Below are positions 8,505-17,587 of a stretch of 64,000 bases of DNA, piece after piece; position 1 is the first letter of the stretch; each line of letters starts with the position of its first letter. A program made the translations under genes and the position numbers. Under the pieces are notes generated by a model that searched no databases, had not been told where the DNA came from, and worked only from the letters and a program-made list of their open reading frames with translations. Source of the DNA: PALSA-607 sp963737705 (GTDB taxonomy: Bacteria; Actinomycetota; Actinomycetes; Acidothermales; Acidothermaceae); the NCBI GenBank assembly GCA_963737705.1, contig CAVTTP010000004.1, forward strand, positions 372,001 through 436,000. The letters are read 5' to 3'.

Positions 8505-9485
8505 ATGAAGGCCCTGCAGTTCATCGGAGATGGTCGACACGAGGTCAACGACGTCGCGAGCCCTGATATCGGTGTCGATGAAGTTCTCATCGCGAGCCGC
8601 AGTGTAGGCGTCTGTCACTCCGACATCGAACTCCTGCAGGGGCGCTACATCATCCCATTTCAGTACCCGGTCATTCCCGGACACGAGTGGTCTGGCGAGG
8701 TCGTCCGAGTAGGTCGAAACGTGTCGCGATGGCTCCCTGGCGATCGCGTCGTAGGGGAGTGCGTCATCGGCGACGATCACTTCGGATTCAGCATCAGCGG
8801 TGCGGCCGCGGAGTTCTTCGTCGCGAAGGAATCTTGGTTGCACCGCCTCCCCGATAACCTGAGTTGGACGCAGGGCGCGCTTGTGGAGCCCTTCAGTTGC
8901 GGCTACTACGCAACAGTCCGCGCCGACAATGTTGATGCTAGCGACACGGTTGTGGTACTCGGCGCCGGTCCGATCGGTCTGGGGGTTGTCGCGGCTTCGG
9001 CTGCTCGGGGTGCTCGCGTCGTCGTCGCCGAGCCATCGCAGCAGCGCGCTGAACTTGCTCGAAAACTCGGGGCGGTCGCGATTGTCGACCCGACGGTCGA
9101 CTCGTTCGCATCCTCGGTGTTGGACTTGACCGAGGGGCGGGGCGCCGACGTTGTCTTCGAAGCAAGCGGCAAGCCCGCCGCGATGGCCAGCGCACTGGAG
9201 ATTGCCGGACACGCAGCGCGGTTGGTCTACATCGGCATCGATGTCGGTGGCCGAGCGTCCGCGACCCTCGGTCTCATCCAGTCGAAGTCGCTGCAGATCC
9301 GGGGCATCATCGGCTCTCCCGGAGTTTGGCCTCAAACGCTTCGCTTCCTATCGCGAAGTCAGGTCGACCTGTCGGCCCTGGTGACATCGTCGTTTGAACT
9401 GGCCGACGCCGATGCCGCGATCGACACCGTGTTGAGCGACAAGTCGCAGGTGAAGGTGCACGTCACCTCGTCTGCAACCCTCTGA
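8505..9485 (+). CDS. MDR-family dehydrogenase lacking the structural-zinc lobe
   Basis: 326 residues from ATG. Catalytic-zinc ligands are present (Cys in GVCHSD, then PGHEWSGEVV), as is the Rossmann motif VVLGAGPIGLG. The four-Cys structural-zinc segment is absent: after GDRVVGECVIGDDHFGFSISG the chain goes straight to AAEFFVAKESW. This makes it about 25 residues shorter than the two related enzymes nearby and resembles shortened sorbitol/galactitol-dehydrogenase-like MDRs. It is expected to be an NAD(P)-dependent alcohol or polyol dehydrogenase. It lies 28 bases after the regulator and 28 bases before the next MDR. Confidence 0.88.
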   Translation: MKALQFIGDGRHEVNDVASPDIGVDEVLIASRSVGVCHSDIELLQGRYIIPFQYPVIPGHEWSGEVVRVGRNVSRWLPGDRVVGECVIGDDHFGFSISGAAAEFFVAKESWLHRLPDNLSWTQGALVEPFSCGYYATVRADNVDASDTVVVLGAGPIGLGVVAASAARGARVVVAEPSQQRAELARKLGAVAIVDPTVDSFASSVLDLTEGRGADVVFEASGKPAAMASALEIAGHAARLVYIGIDVGGRASATLGLIQSKSLQIRGIIGSPGVWPQTLRFLSRSQVDLSALVTSSFELADADAAIDTVLSDKSQVKVHVTSSATL

Positions 9486-9513
9486 CAAACACCACTTACA
9501 CCGGGAGCCGCAC

Positions 9514-10566
9514 GTGCGCGCAGGGGTGCTGTACGCCCAGCATGATCTACGCATCGAAGAGCGGCCGGAGCCGAGGCCCGGAGTTGGCGAGGTCGTGATC
9601 GAGGTCACCTATAACGGCCTTTGCGGCACGGACGCGAACGAGTACGGCAAGGCATCGATCATGGTGCCGCTCGAGGTGGTTCACCCTGGGAGTGGCCATA
9701 TCGGTCCAACGATCCTTGGCCACGAGTTCATCGGCACTGTGGTCGGCGCGGCGTCGGATGCGAGGTCGTGGGTCGGCAAGCGGGTCGCGTGCGGTGCGGG
9801 CGTCTCCTGCGGCGAATGCGCGTGGTGTGAGCGAGGCCGTACGAACCTGTGCGAGCGGTATTACACGATCGGCTTGAGTGTCGACGGAGGCCTCGCGCAG
9901 TTTGTCGCAGCGCCCGCGCAGATCTGTCGTGAGATTCCGCCGTCGTGTAGCGACGAAGACGCGGCCTTAGCGCAGCCTCTTGCGGTAGGCCTGCACGCGT
10001 TGCGGCGCGCGGGCCTGAGTCGCGGGGACACGGTGGTGCTACTTGGTGTAGGTGCAATCGGTTCGTTCATTTGTGCGGGACTTGCTGGCCACGACGGCGA
10101 CGTCATGGTGATGGACGTCGACCAGGAGAGGCTCGATGCGGCCGCGAAACTCGGCGCGACACAGGGATTCCGCCTCGACCGGGATGCGACTCCGCAGGAT
10201 GTTCGTGACCTGGTTCCACACGGCGCGAATCTGGTCTTTGAAACATCTGGTGTCGTCGGCGGTGCGGCGCGTGCCTTCGCGTTGGCGGCGCGCGGAGGGT
10301 CCGTTGTTCTCGTCGGCCTAAACAAGACGCCGCAGGCCTTCAACCTTGCGGATCTGGTCTTGCGCGAGGTCGACGTGAAAACGACCGTTGCGCACATCTG
10401 TGATGAGGACATCCCGGAGGCACTGAGCTTCCTCGCGCGGCGACCCCTCGCGCAGGTCCTGGTCGACCGCATCGTCGGGCTCTCGGACGTCGTCGCGGAC
10501 GGCCTCGCGCCGCTGCTCGACGGCACCGCCGTCGGAAAGATTCTGGTGGACCCGCGTCGTGGCTAA
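9514..10566 (+). CDS. Zinc-dependent alcohol dehydrogenase, butanediol/sorbitol dehydrogenase-like
   Basis: 350 residues from GTG, with GGGAG upstream. It has the catalytic ligands in NGLCGTDANEY and LGHEF, and the structural-zinc cluster CGECAWCERGRTNLC. The Rossmann segment is VVLLGVGAIGSF. The layout matches (R,R)-butanediol dehydrogenase and related polyol dehydrogenases, but specificity cannot be read from the sequence. Its end overlaps the start of the next gene by 8 bases, so the two are translationally linked. Confidence 0.9.
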   Translation: MRAGVLYAQHDLRIEERPEPRPGVGEVVIEVTYNGLCGTDANEYGKASIMVPLEVVHPGSGHIGPTILGHEFIGTVVGAASDARSWVGKRVACGAGVSCGECAWCERGRTNLCERYYTIGLSVDGGLAQFVAAPAQICREIPPSCSDEDAALAQPLAVGLHALRRAGLSRGDTVVLLGVGAIGSFICAGLAGHDGDVMVMDVDQERLDAAAKLGATQGFRLDRDATPQDVRDLVPHGANLVFETSGVVGGAARAFALAARGGSVVLVGLNKTPQAFNLADLVLREVDVKTTVAHICDEDIPEALSFLARRPLAQVLVDRIVGLSDVVADGLAPLLDGTAVGKILVDPRRG

Positions 10567-11437
10567 GGTCGCCCTCCTGGGGACCGGGCGCATGGGTGCC
10601 GCGATGGCTTCCCGACTGGTCGGGTCGGGTCATCAGTTGGTGTTGTGGAACCGCACGACAGACAAGGCCGTTGAGCTGGCCGGCCAACTCGGGCCGATGG
10701 CGCAGGTGGCGTCGGACCCCGCGACGGCGGTCGCCGAATGCGGGGTCGCGTTGTCCGTTTTCGCAGACGGGATCGCGACGTGTGCAGTGTTACTAGACGC
10801 TATCCCGGCCAAGTCGTGGCTTCGAGGGGCGGTGGTGTGCGACCTGGGAACGAGCGGTCTCGACGCGGCGCTGGCGCTGTCCGGCGGCCTTAGGGCGGCG
10901 GGAGTCGGCTTCGTCGATGCCCCGGTTTCGGGAAGTGTGCCGACGGTACTTGCCGGTCAGATTCTGGTCATGGCGAGCGGTGACGAGCATGACGTCGCCG
11001 CACTGAGACCGGTCCTCACCACGTTCGCCCGCAAGGTGATCTATGTCGGGTCGGCGGGATCTGGACAGATCATGAAGCTGTCGGTCAATCTTGTTGTCCA
11101 CGGCCTCAACGCCGTGGTGTCCGAAGCACTCCAGCTCGCGGAAAACGCTGGTATTACAAGGAAAGACGCGTACGACGTCCTCCAAGAGAGTGTTGTCGCG
11201 GCTCCGTTTGTGAAGTACAAGCGGGCGGCGTTTCTGGACAAGCACGAACCGGTCGCGATGAGCCTGAATCTGGTCCATAAGGACCTTGCACTGATCACCG
11301 CCCTCGCTGCGAAAGTCGGGTCACCGGCGCCGGTGACTGCGAGTGTCGCCCGAGCTGTCGGAGACGCCCTTGACGACGGCTTGGGCGCCTCCGACATGGC
11401 GGCTCTCAGCCGACCGAAGGACATCCCGGCCGGGTGA
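10559..11437 (+). CDS. 3-hydroxyisobutyrate dehydrogenase-like (beta-hydroxyacid dehydrogenase) protein
   Basis: 292 residues, GTG start inside the preceding gene. The N-terminus VALLGTGRMGAAMASRLV is the GxGxMG dinucleotide loop of the 6-phosphogluconate/3-hydroxyisobutyrate dehydrogenase superfamily. FVDAPVSGSVPTVLAGQILVMASG is the substrate-binding motif, and SGQIMKLSVNLVVHG carries the catalytic Lys. It is expected to oxidise a beta-hydroxyacid (or reduce a tartronate-semialdehyde-like aldehyde) with NAD(P). Placed after two alcohol dehydrogenases, it would suit a later oxidation step in the same pathway. Confidence 0.88.
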   Translation: MAKVALLGTGRMGAAMASRLVGSGHQLVLWNRTTDKAVELAGQLGPMAQVASDPATAVAECGVALSVFADGIATCAVLLDAIPAKSWLRGAVVCDLGTSGLDAALALSGGLRAAGVGFVDAPVSGSVPTVLAGQILVMASGDEHDVAALRPVLTTFARKVIYVGSAGSGQIMKLSVNLVVHGLNAVVSEALQLAENAGITRKDAYDVLQESVVAAPFVKYKRAAFLDKHEPVAMSLNLVHKDLALITALAAKVGSPAPVTASVARAVGDALDDGLGASDMAALSRPKDIPAG

Positions 11438-11593
11438 CCTGGGGTCGCCCAGCGGTCTCGGACAGATCACAGTTCGGGTACGGCCGTCTTACGGGCGTGT
11501 CAATCCCTTGTTAACGATGATGAGTCTATGTACAGTCCCCGAGAACACATGCAAGGCCGCTATCCCATGAATGTGACTGGGCGGGAGGGCCAG

Positions 11594-12607
11594 GTGACGT
11601 CGACGTCGACGGAGCAGGGCATCCAACGATTCGTCCGTCGGTCCGCCGCGTCACGCGGACTGATCACGGTCGTGGTCGCGCTGGTCCTGCTCATGCTCGC
11701 CGGCCCGTTGTTCGCGCCTACCAGCGTGAGCAAGGGTGCGCTGCTTGGGAGCCTTCCGTTCGGGGCCGTGCTCGCTATCGCGGCGCTAGGTCAGACGCTC
11801 GTAGTCATGCAGGGCGGCATCGATCTTTCCATCGCCGGGTCGATCTCAGTCACCATCGTCATCGTCACTCACGATGCGTATGGCGACAACGCCAAGGTTC
11901 TACCAGCCGTGCTCGCCGCGCTGGGCGTGACGGTTCTCGCGGGATTGCTCAACGGCTTCCTGATCGGTCGCCTCGGGCTAAACGCGATCGTGGCGACGCT
12001 CGGCACCAACGCGCTGTTGTACTCGGTCGTCTTGGGCGTGTCTGGAGGGACACCAAGGCAGACCACCACATTGCTCGCGTCGGTCTGCGGTGGAACAACC
12101 CTCGGAATTCCGAACTCCGTCTACTTTGCTCTCGGCGCCGCCGTGATCACGACACTCGCCGTCAAACGCACGGTGATCGGTCGGCGTTTCGAGGCAGTCG
12201 GTGCCAACGCCGCTGCAGCGAGGACGACGGGTCTAAAGGTGCAGCGTCATCGCGCGGGCGGCTACGTATGGGCTCAAGTGCTCTACTGCCTCGCAGGCGT
12301 GCTGCTCGCAGGGATTCTCAACAAACCAACGGCTTATCAAGGCGACGGCTACCTCCTTCCATCGGTAGCGGCGGTTGTGCTCGGGGGCACCTCCTTGCTC
12401 GGTGGGCGTGGCAATCTCATCGCGTCAGCGCTCGCGGCGCTTTTCCTCAACCAGTTGCAACAGTTCGTCTTGGCCCTCGGGGTCACCTTCGCCGTCCAAA
12501 CACTCGTTCAGGCGGCAGCGCTCACGATCGGGGTTGCGATCTACACGGTGAACTGGTCGGCCTTCCGCCGGCTTTTTGTCAGCCGTGCGGTGGCACCCGC
12601 TACATGA
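11594..12607 (+). CDS. Ribose-type sugar ABC transporter permease (standalone)
   Basis: About 337 residues. GTG at 11594 is preferred because GGGAGGG lies just upstream; in-frame ATGs at 11528 and 11567 would add up to 22 residues. Roughly eight to ten membrane helices. Family marks are GQTLVVMQGGIDLSIAGSIS near the N-terminus and AVVLGGTSLLGGRGNLIASALAALFLNQLQQFVLALG near the C-terminus, as in RbsC/XylH. It precedes a binding protein and an ATPase that carries its own fused permease, so the channel may be a heterodimer of this subunit and the fused one. Confidence 0.9.
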   Translation: MTSTSTEQGIQRFVRRSAASRGLITVVVALVLLMLAGPLFAPTSVSKGALLGSLPFGAVLAIAALGQTLVVMQGGIDLSIAGSISVTIVIVTHDAYGDNAKVLPAVLAALGVTVLAGLLNGFLIGRLGLNAIVATLGTNALLYSVVLGVSGGTPRQTTTLLASVCGGTTLGIPNSVYFALGAAVITTLAVKRTVIGRRFEAVGANAAAARTTGLKVQRHRAGGYVWAQVLYCLAGVLLAGILNKPTAYQGDGYLLPSVAAVVLGGTSLLGGRGNLIASALAALFLNQLQQFVLALGVTFAVQTLVQAAALTIGVAIYTVNWSAFRRLFVSRAVAPAT

Positions 12608-12685
12608 CGTCCGTTCCACACACCCACGTTTTCGAAATCACGAGAACTATCCATCAGTGCAAGCAAACGAAAGGTGCTTCGACAG

Positions 12686-13912
12686 ATGAGCGACAAGACG
12701 TTGGCCACCCGCTTCATAGTGGGTTTGGGCGCTGGGGCGCTGCTATTAAGCGCCTGTAGCAGTTCAAGCAAGACAGCCACTGCTACGTCCTCGACTCCGG
12801 CTGCGGCTGCGACTACCGCTGCCGCGTCGGCCCCCGCAGCGGCGACCACGAGTGTGGCGGCTGCAGCATCGAGTGCCCCGGCAGCTCCGGCATCCGTCCC
12901 TGCCGCCGCGTCGAGCACGGCCGCAGGTGGTGTGCCGTCGTGGTGCGGCCCGAAGAAGATCAGCTTTGGCTTGACCGATGGATTTGGCGGCAACAGCTGG
13001 CGCCTTGTCACGACGGCATCGGCGAAGGCCGAGGCTGCGAAGTGCCCGAGCGTGACGGCGTTCTCCTACGCCGACGGTCAAGGGAATACGCAGAAGGCGA
13101 TCTCTGACATCCAGGGCATGGTCGCGAAGGGTGTCAACGCGATGGTCGTGTTCCCAGACGCCGGCCCGGCGATCCTGCCTGCCCTGCACAGCGCGTTCGC
13201 AGCTGGCGTCGTCACGGTTCCCTACCGCGTCTCGGCCGGCGGCACTGCAGGGACTGACTACAACATCTGGATCGGCGCTGACTTCACGAACGACGCGAAG
13301 AACTGGGCGAACTGGATCCTGAAGAATCTGCCCAACGGCGGGAACGTCTTGTTCTTGTCAGGTCCCAAGGGCAACAGTCAGGGCATCACCGAGGGCGACG
13401 AGCTGCACAAGATCCTTGACCCGACCGGAAAGTACAAGTTCATCGGTCAGCAGCCGTTCGAAGTGACGAACTGGGATCCAGCGCTCACGCAGCAGGTGCT
13501 GACTGCCGACATTGCAAAGTTCCCGAAGATCGACGTCATCGTGTCCGACTTCGGCCCGTCTCTCGTTGGCGCATTGCCGTTGTTCGACAAGAGCAATCGC
13601 TCGATCCCTGCCCTGGTTACCTCCGATGGCAACGCGCTGTCGTGCTTCTGGGAAGCCAACAAGGCGAAGAATCCGGACTTCAAACTCTTCACAGTTGCGA
13701 CCGGCAATGACAACGCTCGCCTCGCGGTGGACTGGGCCGTCGCGATCGCGACCGGCGGGACCAAGCCCACCTCGCAGATCTTCGATGCTCCCGTATTCGA
13801 AGACTCTGTAAGTGGTCAGCCGCATCCGGTGACGTGCGACAGCAGTCTTCCTGGCGACGTCTATCTGTCAGCCGAAATGGCTGGCGCCGATCAAGCCAAG
13901 CTCCTGAAGTAG
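12686..13912 (+). CDS. Sugar-type ABC transporter substrate-binding lipoprotein
   Basis: 408 residues from ATG at 12686, with GAAAGG upstream; a GTG four codons earlier is less well placed. The lipoprotein signal peptide ends in LLLSAC (Cys near residue 24). An Ala/Thr/Ser-rich linker runs to about residue 85. The rest is a periplasmic-binding protein of the sugar (Peripla_BP_4) type, with KISFGLTDGFGGNSW, DIQGMVAKGVNAMVVFPDAG and SDFGPSLVGALPLFDKS. A strong hairpin lies between this gene and the ATPase gene. The ligand is probably a sugar, polyol or cyclitol, by family only. Confidence 0.9.
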   Translation: MSDKTLATRFIVGLGAGALLLSACSSSSKTATATSSTPAAAATTAAASAPAAATTSVAAAASSAPAAPASVPAAASSTAAGGVPSWCGPKKISFGLTDGFGGNSWRLVTTASAKAEAAKCPSVTAFSYADGQGNTQKAISDIQGMVAKGVNAMVVFPDAGPAILPALHSAFAAGVVTVPYRVSAGGTAGTDYNIWIGADFTNDAKNWANWILKNLPNGGNVLFLSGPKGNSQGITEGDELHKILDPTGKYKFIGQQPFEVTNWDPALTQQVLTADIAKFPKIDVIVSDFGPSLVGALPLFDKSNRSIPALVTSDGNALSCFWEANKAKNPDFKLFTVATGNDNARLAVDWAVAIATGGTKPTSQIFDAPVFEDSVSGQPHPVTCDSSLPGDVYLSAEMAGADQAKLLK

Positions 13913-13930
13913 GCCCGCACCCATAGTGAT

Positions 13931-13972
13931 GGAACCGGTCGAGTCACGAAGCGTCGCGGCTCGACCGGTTCC
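13931..13972 (+). promoter_or_regulatory. Intercistronic hairpin after the binding-protein gene
   Basis: A perfect 13-bp inverted repeat: GGAACCGGTCGAG (13931-13943) and CTCGACCGGTTCC (13960-13972) around a 16-base loop. It lies 19 bases after the binding-protein stop and upstream of the ATPase start at 14004. There is no T tract. Hairpins here commonly protect the abundant binding-protein mRNA and reduce read-through into the ATPase gene. Confidence 0.75.
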
Positions 13973-14003
13973 GCACCGCTACACCGATACAAAGGATCGT
14001 TAC

Positions 14004-16508
14004 GTGGCAGAGGAAACCGCACTGGCCGTCGCTCAACCGACGATGGTCATGACCGGTATCAGCAAGAGCTATGAGGGCGTCGCCGCGCTTACGGACGTCT
14101 CACTTGTGGTGCAGGCAGGCGAGGTGCATGCGCTGCTTGGTGAGAACGGAGCGGGGAAATCCACCCTGATGGGTGTCGCATCTGGAGCGACCACGCCCGA
14201 CGGCGGCAGCATCACGATTAGTGGCGACACGATTTCGAGCCTCACGCCCGCGCTTGCCACTGAGCTCGGCATCGCGATCGTGCACCAGCACCCGGCGGTT
14301 CTCCCCGACATGACCGTCGGCGACAACATTCGTGTCGCAGTACCCAGGCGTCATCTTCAATTCGCCGGCAACGAAGATGAATCGATGCGTCAGATGCTTC
14401 GGGACGTGGGTTTCTCGGCCCATCTCGATGATCGGGTGAGTACCCTGAGCGTCGCCCAACGGCATCTTCTTGAGTTGGCCAAGGCACTCGTCGTCCGCCC
14501 GCGTTTGCTGATCTTGGACGAACCGACTGCACCGCTTGGACAAGCGGCCGTCGACCTACTGTTCACGCGGGTGCGCGCGGCGGCGGCCGGCGGCACCGCA
14601 GTCGTGTACATCACCCACCGCCTCGCTGAGGTACGGATCCTCGCGTCTCGGGTTACAGTCCTGCGAGACGGGAAGCTGCGGGGAACGGCCGCGGTCAGCG
14701 ACATCACGGACGACGAACTTCTGGCGCTTATCGTCGGACGCCAACTCGACTCGACATTCCCTGCGAAGCATTCGGGCTCTCCCGATGACGACGTGCTGCT
14801 CACCGTCGAGGGATTGTCAGGCGACGGCTTCTCCGATGTCTCCCTGTCGGCCGCGCGTGGAGAGATCGTTGGTGTATTCGGGGTGGTCGGCAACGGCCAG
14901 ACGCCACTGCTGCGGGCGCTCGCGGGCATGGCTCCGTTTACCGGAAAGGTCCGTATTGGTTCGGAGACGCATAACGCTAACCGTTTGCGGACTGGCTCCG
15001 CGTACATGCCAGCAGACCGGCATAGCGAGGGTCTGATGATGACGCTCTCGGTGCGCGAGAACGTCGCGGTGTCGGCATTGGAGCGGTTCAAGCGTGGCTT
15101 GCTTCTAGGACGCCACGCCGAGGTCGAAAGCGTCGGGCATGAGCTGCGTGCGCTCGCCGTTAAGACCCCGTCACAAGAAGCGACGGTGTCGACCCTGTCG
15201 GGCGGCAACCAGCAAAAGGTGGTGCTCGCCCGGGCGTTGCTCTCTCGCCCGGCGATGCTTGTCGCGGACGAGCCCACCCAGGGCGTCGACGTCGGTGCGC
15301 GGGCCGAGATTTACCGAATCTTGCGTGAGGTTTCCGATGGTGGCGTGCCTGTAGTGGTGGCCTCATCGGACGCAAAGGAACTCGAGGGTCTTTGCGATCG
15401 GGTCATCGTCATGTCGCGCGGAACGTGTGTCGAGACCCTGACCGATCTGCAAATTACCGAACAGCGGCTGATTCAGGCAGCGGTTCGGGCGACCGGCCAC
15501 TCGCATGAGGCGACGTCGAAGCGGCGATCAGCCGCAGGTTCAACGCGGTGGAGGCGTTTCCTGCAGGGTGACTATGCGCCGGTCGTTGTGTTGGCGGCGG
15601 TCATGCTGCTGCTCGGTGCCTACGTGTATCACAAGAACACGCGCTACCTGTCGGACTTCAACATCAAGTCGGTCATGATCTCGTGTGCGGCGCTCGGCTT
15701 TATTGCGATGGGCCAGACGATCGCGTTGATGATCGGCGGTATCGATCTATCGGTCGGTCCGCTTGCGGGGTGCCTGGTCGTCATCGCTTCGTTCTTTCTC
15801 AACCCAGGCAAAGCTCCCGTCGTCATGGTTCTCGGATTTGTGCTAATGATTGCGGCCGCCACGGGTACCGGTCTCGTCAACGGCAGCCTCATCAGGTACG
15901 CCAAGTTCACACCGGTCGCTGCGACGTTGGCCACATACATCGCCCTGCAAGGAGTCAGCTTTCTGATGCGGGACGCGCCCGGCGGGTCGATTTCCGGTTC
16001 GGTGACGAAAGCGATCACCACAAGAATCGGCCCAGTTCCCATCGTCTTCGCGGTGCTGGTGGTGGCGACGGTCATCATGGAGTACCTCGTTCGCCACAGC
16101 GGTTGGGGCCTGCGATTGCGTGCCGTCGGCTCCGACGAAGAGTCGGCGCGCCGGGTTGGTGTCCGGATTAACCGCACAGTGATCCTGGGCTACGTGGCGT
16201 GTTCGCTGTTCGTAGTACTCGGGGCAGTTGTGCTGCTGGCCCAGCTTGGAATCGGTGACCCAGCGCAGGGCGTCGGATACACGCTGAGCAGCATTACCGC
16301 GGTTGTGCTCGGCGGTACCAGTCTTCTCGGTGGTCGTGGCACCTTCGTCGGCACGTTGTTGGGCGCCGGTCTGATCGTTCAGGTGCTGAATGCGATCGTC
16401 TTCTTAAACCTCACCGAGACCTGGCAGTACTTCTTCCAAGGCGCCCTCATCGTGGTCGCTGCCGTCATCTACAGCCAGGTGCGTGGAACCCGCATCGCGG
16501 CTTCCTAG
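14004..16508 (+). CDS. Sugar ABC transporter: RbsA-type double ATPase fused to RbsC-type permease
   Basis: 834 residues from GTG at 14004, chosen because AAAGGA lies 7 bases upstream and the longer frame from 13926 would run through the intergenic hairpin. Residues about 15-245 are the first nucleotide-binding domain (Walker A GENGAGKST near 46, LSVAQRHLLELAKAL, LLILDEPTAPL). Residues about 255-505 are the second, with a degenerate Walker A (GVVGNGQTPLL), as usual for RbsA, and LSGGNQQKVVLARALL. From about residue 520 a complete RbsC-like permease follows (GQTIALMIGGIDLSVGPLAG, AVVLGGTSLLGGRGTFVG). ATPase-permease fusions are known in this family; having a second, separate permease in the same operon is the less common part. 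Confidence 0.92.
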   Translation: MAEETALAVAQPTMVMTGISKSYEGVAALTDVSLVVQAGEVHALLGENGAGKSTLMGVASGATTPDGGSITISGDTISSLTPALATELGIAIVHQHPAVLPDMTVGDNIRVAVPRRHLQFAGNEDESMRQMLRDVGFSAHLDDRVSTLSVAQRHLLELAKALVVRPRLLILDEPTAPLGQAAVDLLFTRVRAAAAGGTAVVYITHRLAEVRILASRVTVLRDGKLRGTAAVSDITDDELLALIVGRQLDSTFPAKHSGSPDDDVLLTVEGLSGDGFSDVSLSAARGEIVGVFGVVGNGQTPLLRALAGMAPFTGKVRIGSETHNANRLRTGSAYMPADRHSEGLMMTLSVRENVAVSALERFKRGLLLGRHAEVESVGHELRALAVKTPSQEATVSTLSGGNQQKVVLARALLSRPAMLVADEPTQGVDVGARAEIYRILREVSDGGVPVVVASSDAKELEGLCDRVIVMSRGTCVETLTDLQITEQRLIQAAVRATGHSHEATSKRRSAAGSTRWRRFLQGDYAPVVVLAAVMLLLGAYVYHKNTRYLSDFNIKSVMISCAALGFIAMGQTIALMIGGIDLSVGPLAGCLVVIASFFLNPGKAPVVMVLGFVLMIAAATGTGLVNGSLIRYAKFTPVAATLATYIALQGVSFLMRDAPGGSISGSVTKAITTRIGPVPIVFAVLVVATVIMEYLVRHSGWGLRLRAVGSDEESARRVGVRINRTVILGYVACSLFVVLGAVVLLAQLGIGDPAQGVGYTLSSITAVVLGGTSLLGGRGTFVGTLLGAGLIVQVLNAIVFLNLTETWQYFFQGALIVVAAVIYSQVRGTRIAAS

Positions 16509-16525
16509 GCGAGAGGACTTACTTC

Positions 16526-17587
16526 GTGCGCGCAGCTCGATTCCACGGCAGGGGCGACATCCGTATCGAGGACCTCCCCACCCCGTCGATCCATTCTTTT
16601 GATGACGTGCTCGTTGAAGTTCTGTTCTGCGGAATTTGCGGTACAGATCTTCACGAATACGTCGCCGGCCCGATCGTCACGCCGACGACCCCGCATCCCC
16701 TGACCGGGGTCACTTTGCCGCAGGTGCTAGGCCACGAATTCTCCGCTCGCGTGGTCGAGATCGGATCCGACGTCACAGACGTGCAGATCGGTGACCGCGT
16801 TGCGATCATGCCGGCGATTGTGTGCGGACGCTGCTACTACTGCCGCCGCGGGCTCGGCCACCTGTGTGTGCGGTTCGCGTGCACCGGGCTGAGTGCAGAG
16901 ACCGGCGGGCTGGCGCAATACGCCGTGCTTAAGGACTACCAGCTTGCCGTCCTCCCGAACTCGGTAACTGACGTTGAGGGAGCCGTCGTTGAGCCGGCCT
17001 CAGTGGCTGCGCACGGCGTCGACCGGGCCGGCGTGCACGGTGGTGACGTCGTTCTCGTTACCGGCGCCGGGCCAATCGGCGTCCTGTCTGCGATGTATGC
17101 GCGTGCTATCGGAGCGTCGACCGTCGTTATCGCAGAGCCGAACCCGAACCGAGCCGCGCTCGCAGCGGAGATGGATATCGGGCCGGTGATCGATCCGACC
17201 GATGCCGGATTCGCGAGTGCATTGGACGACCTCACGCACGGCCTCGGTGTCGACGTCGCGATCGAGTCGTCGGGTTCTTCGCCCGGCCTCGCGACCTGCA
17301 TAACTCACACGCGGGCGCTGGGGTCGATTGTGCAGACCGGCCTGCACACGAAGCCGGCCTCGCTGGACGCGATGGCGTTGGCGGCGAAGGAGCTCTCGCT
17401 GATCGGAACGTGGTGTTATCTCATCACGGATTGGCCGCGGGTGATCCGACTCATCGCATCCGGGAAGTACCCGGTATCGAAAGCGGTGACAGCACAGATC
17501 GCTTTGGAGAACGTCGTGCCCAAGGGCTTCGACGTTTTGATCAGCCCGCGCGGCGACCAACTGAAGGTACTGGTGCAACCCTCATGA
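16526..17587 (+). CDS. Zinc-dependent alcohol dehydrogenase, butanediol dehydrogenase-like
   Basis: 353 residues, GTG start with GAGAGGA upstream. Catalytic ligands are in CGICGTDLHEY and LGHEF; the structural-zinc cluster is CGRCYYCRRGLGHLC; the Rossmann motif is VLVTGAGPIGVLSAM. It is close in layout to the enzyme at 9514 and is probably a polyol or secondary-alcohol dehydrogenase. It begins 17 bases after the transporter and overlaps the VOC gene by 4 bases (ATGA), so transport, oxidation and the following steps look co-expressed. Confidence 0.9.
   Translation: MRAARFHGRGDIRIEDLPTPSIHSFDDVLVEVLFCGICGTDLHEYVAGPIVTPTTPHPLTGVTLPQVLGHEFSARVVEIGSDVTDVQIGDRVAIMPAIVCGRCYYCRRGLGHLCVRFACTGLSAETGGLAQYAVLKDYQLAVLPNSVTDVEGAVVEPASVAAHGVDRAGVHGGDVVLVTGAGPIGVLSAMYARAIGASTVVIAEPNPNRAALAAEMDIGPVIDPTDAGFASALDDLTHGLGVDVAIESSGSSPGLATCITHTRALGSIVQTGLHTKPASLDAMALAAKELSLIGTWCYLITDWPRVIRLIASGKYPVSKAVTAQIALENVVPKGFDVLISPRGDQLKVLVQPS

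Noticed and set aside
13926..14003. Upstream GTG start for the ATPase-permease fusion
   Set aside because: The segment is the intercistronic hairpin, and AAAGGA is correctly placed for GTG at 14004.
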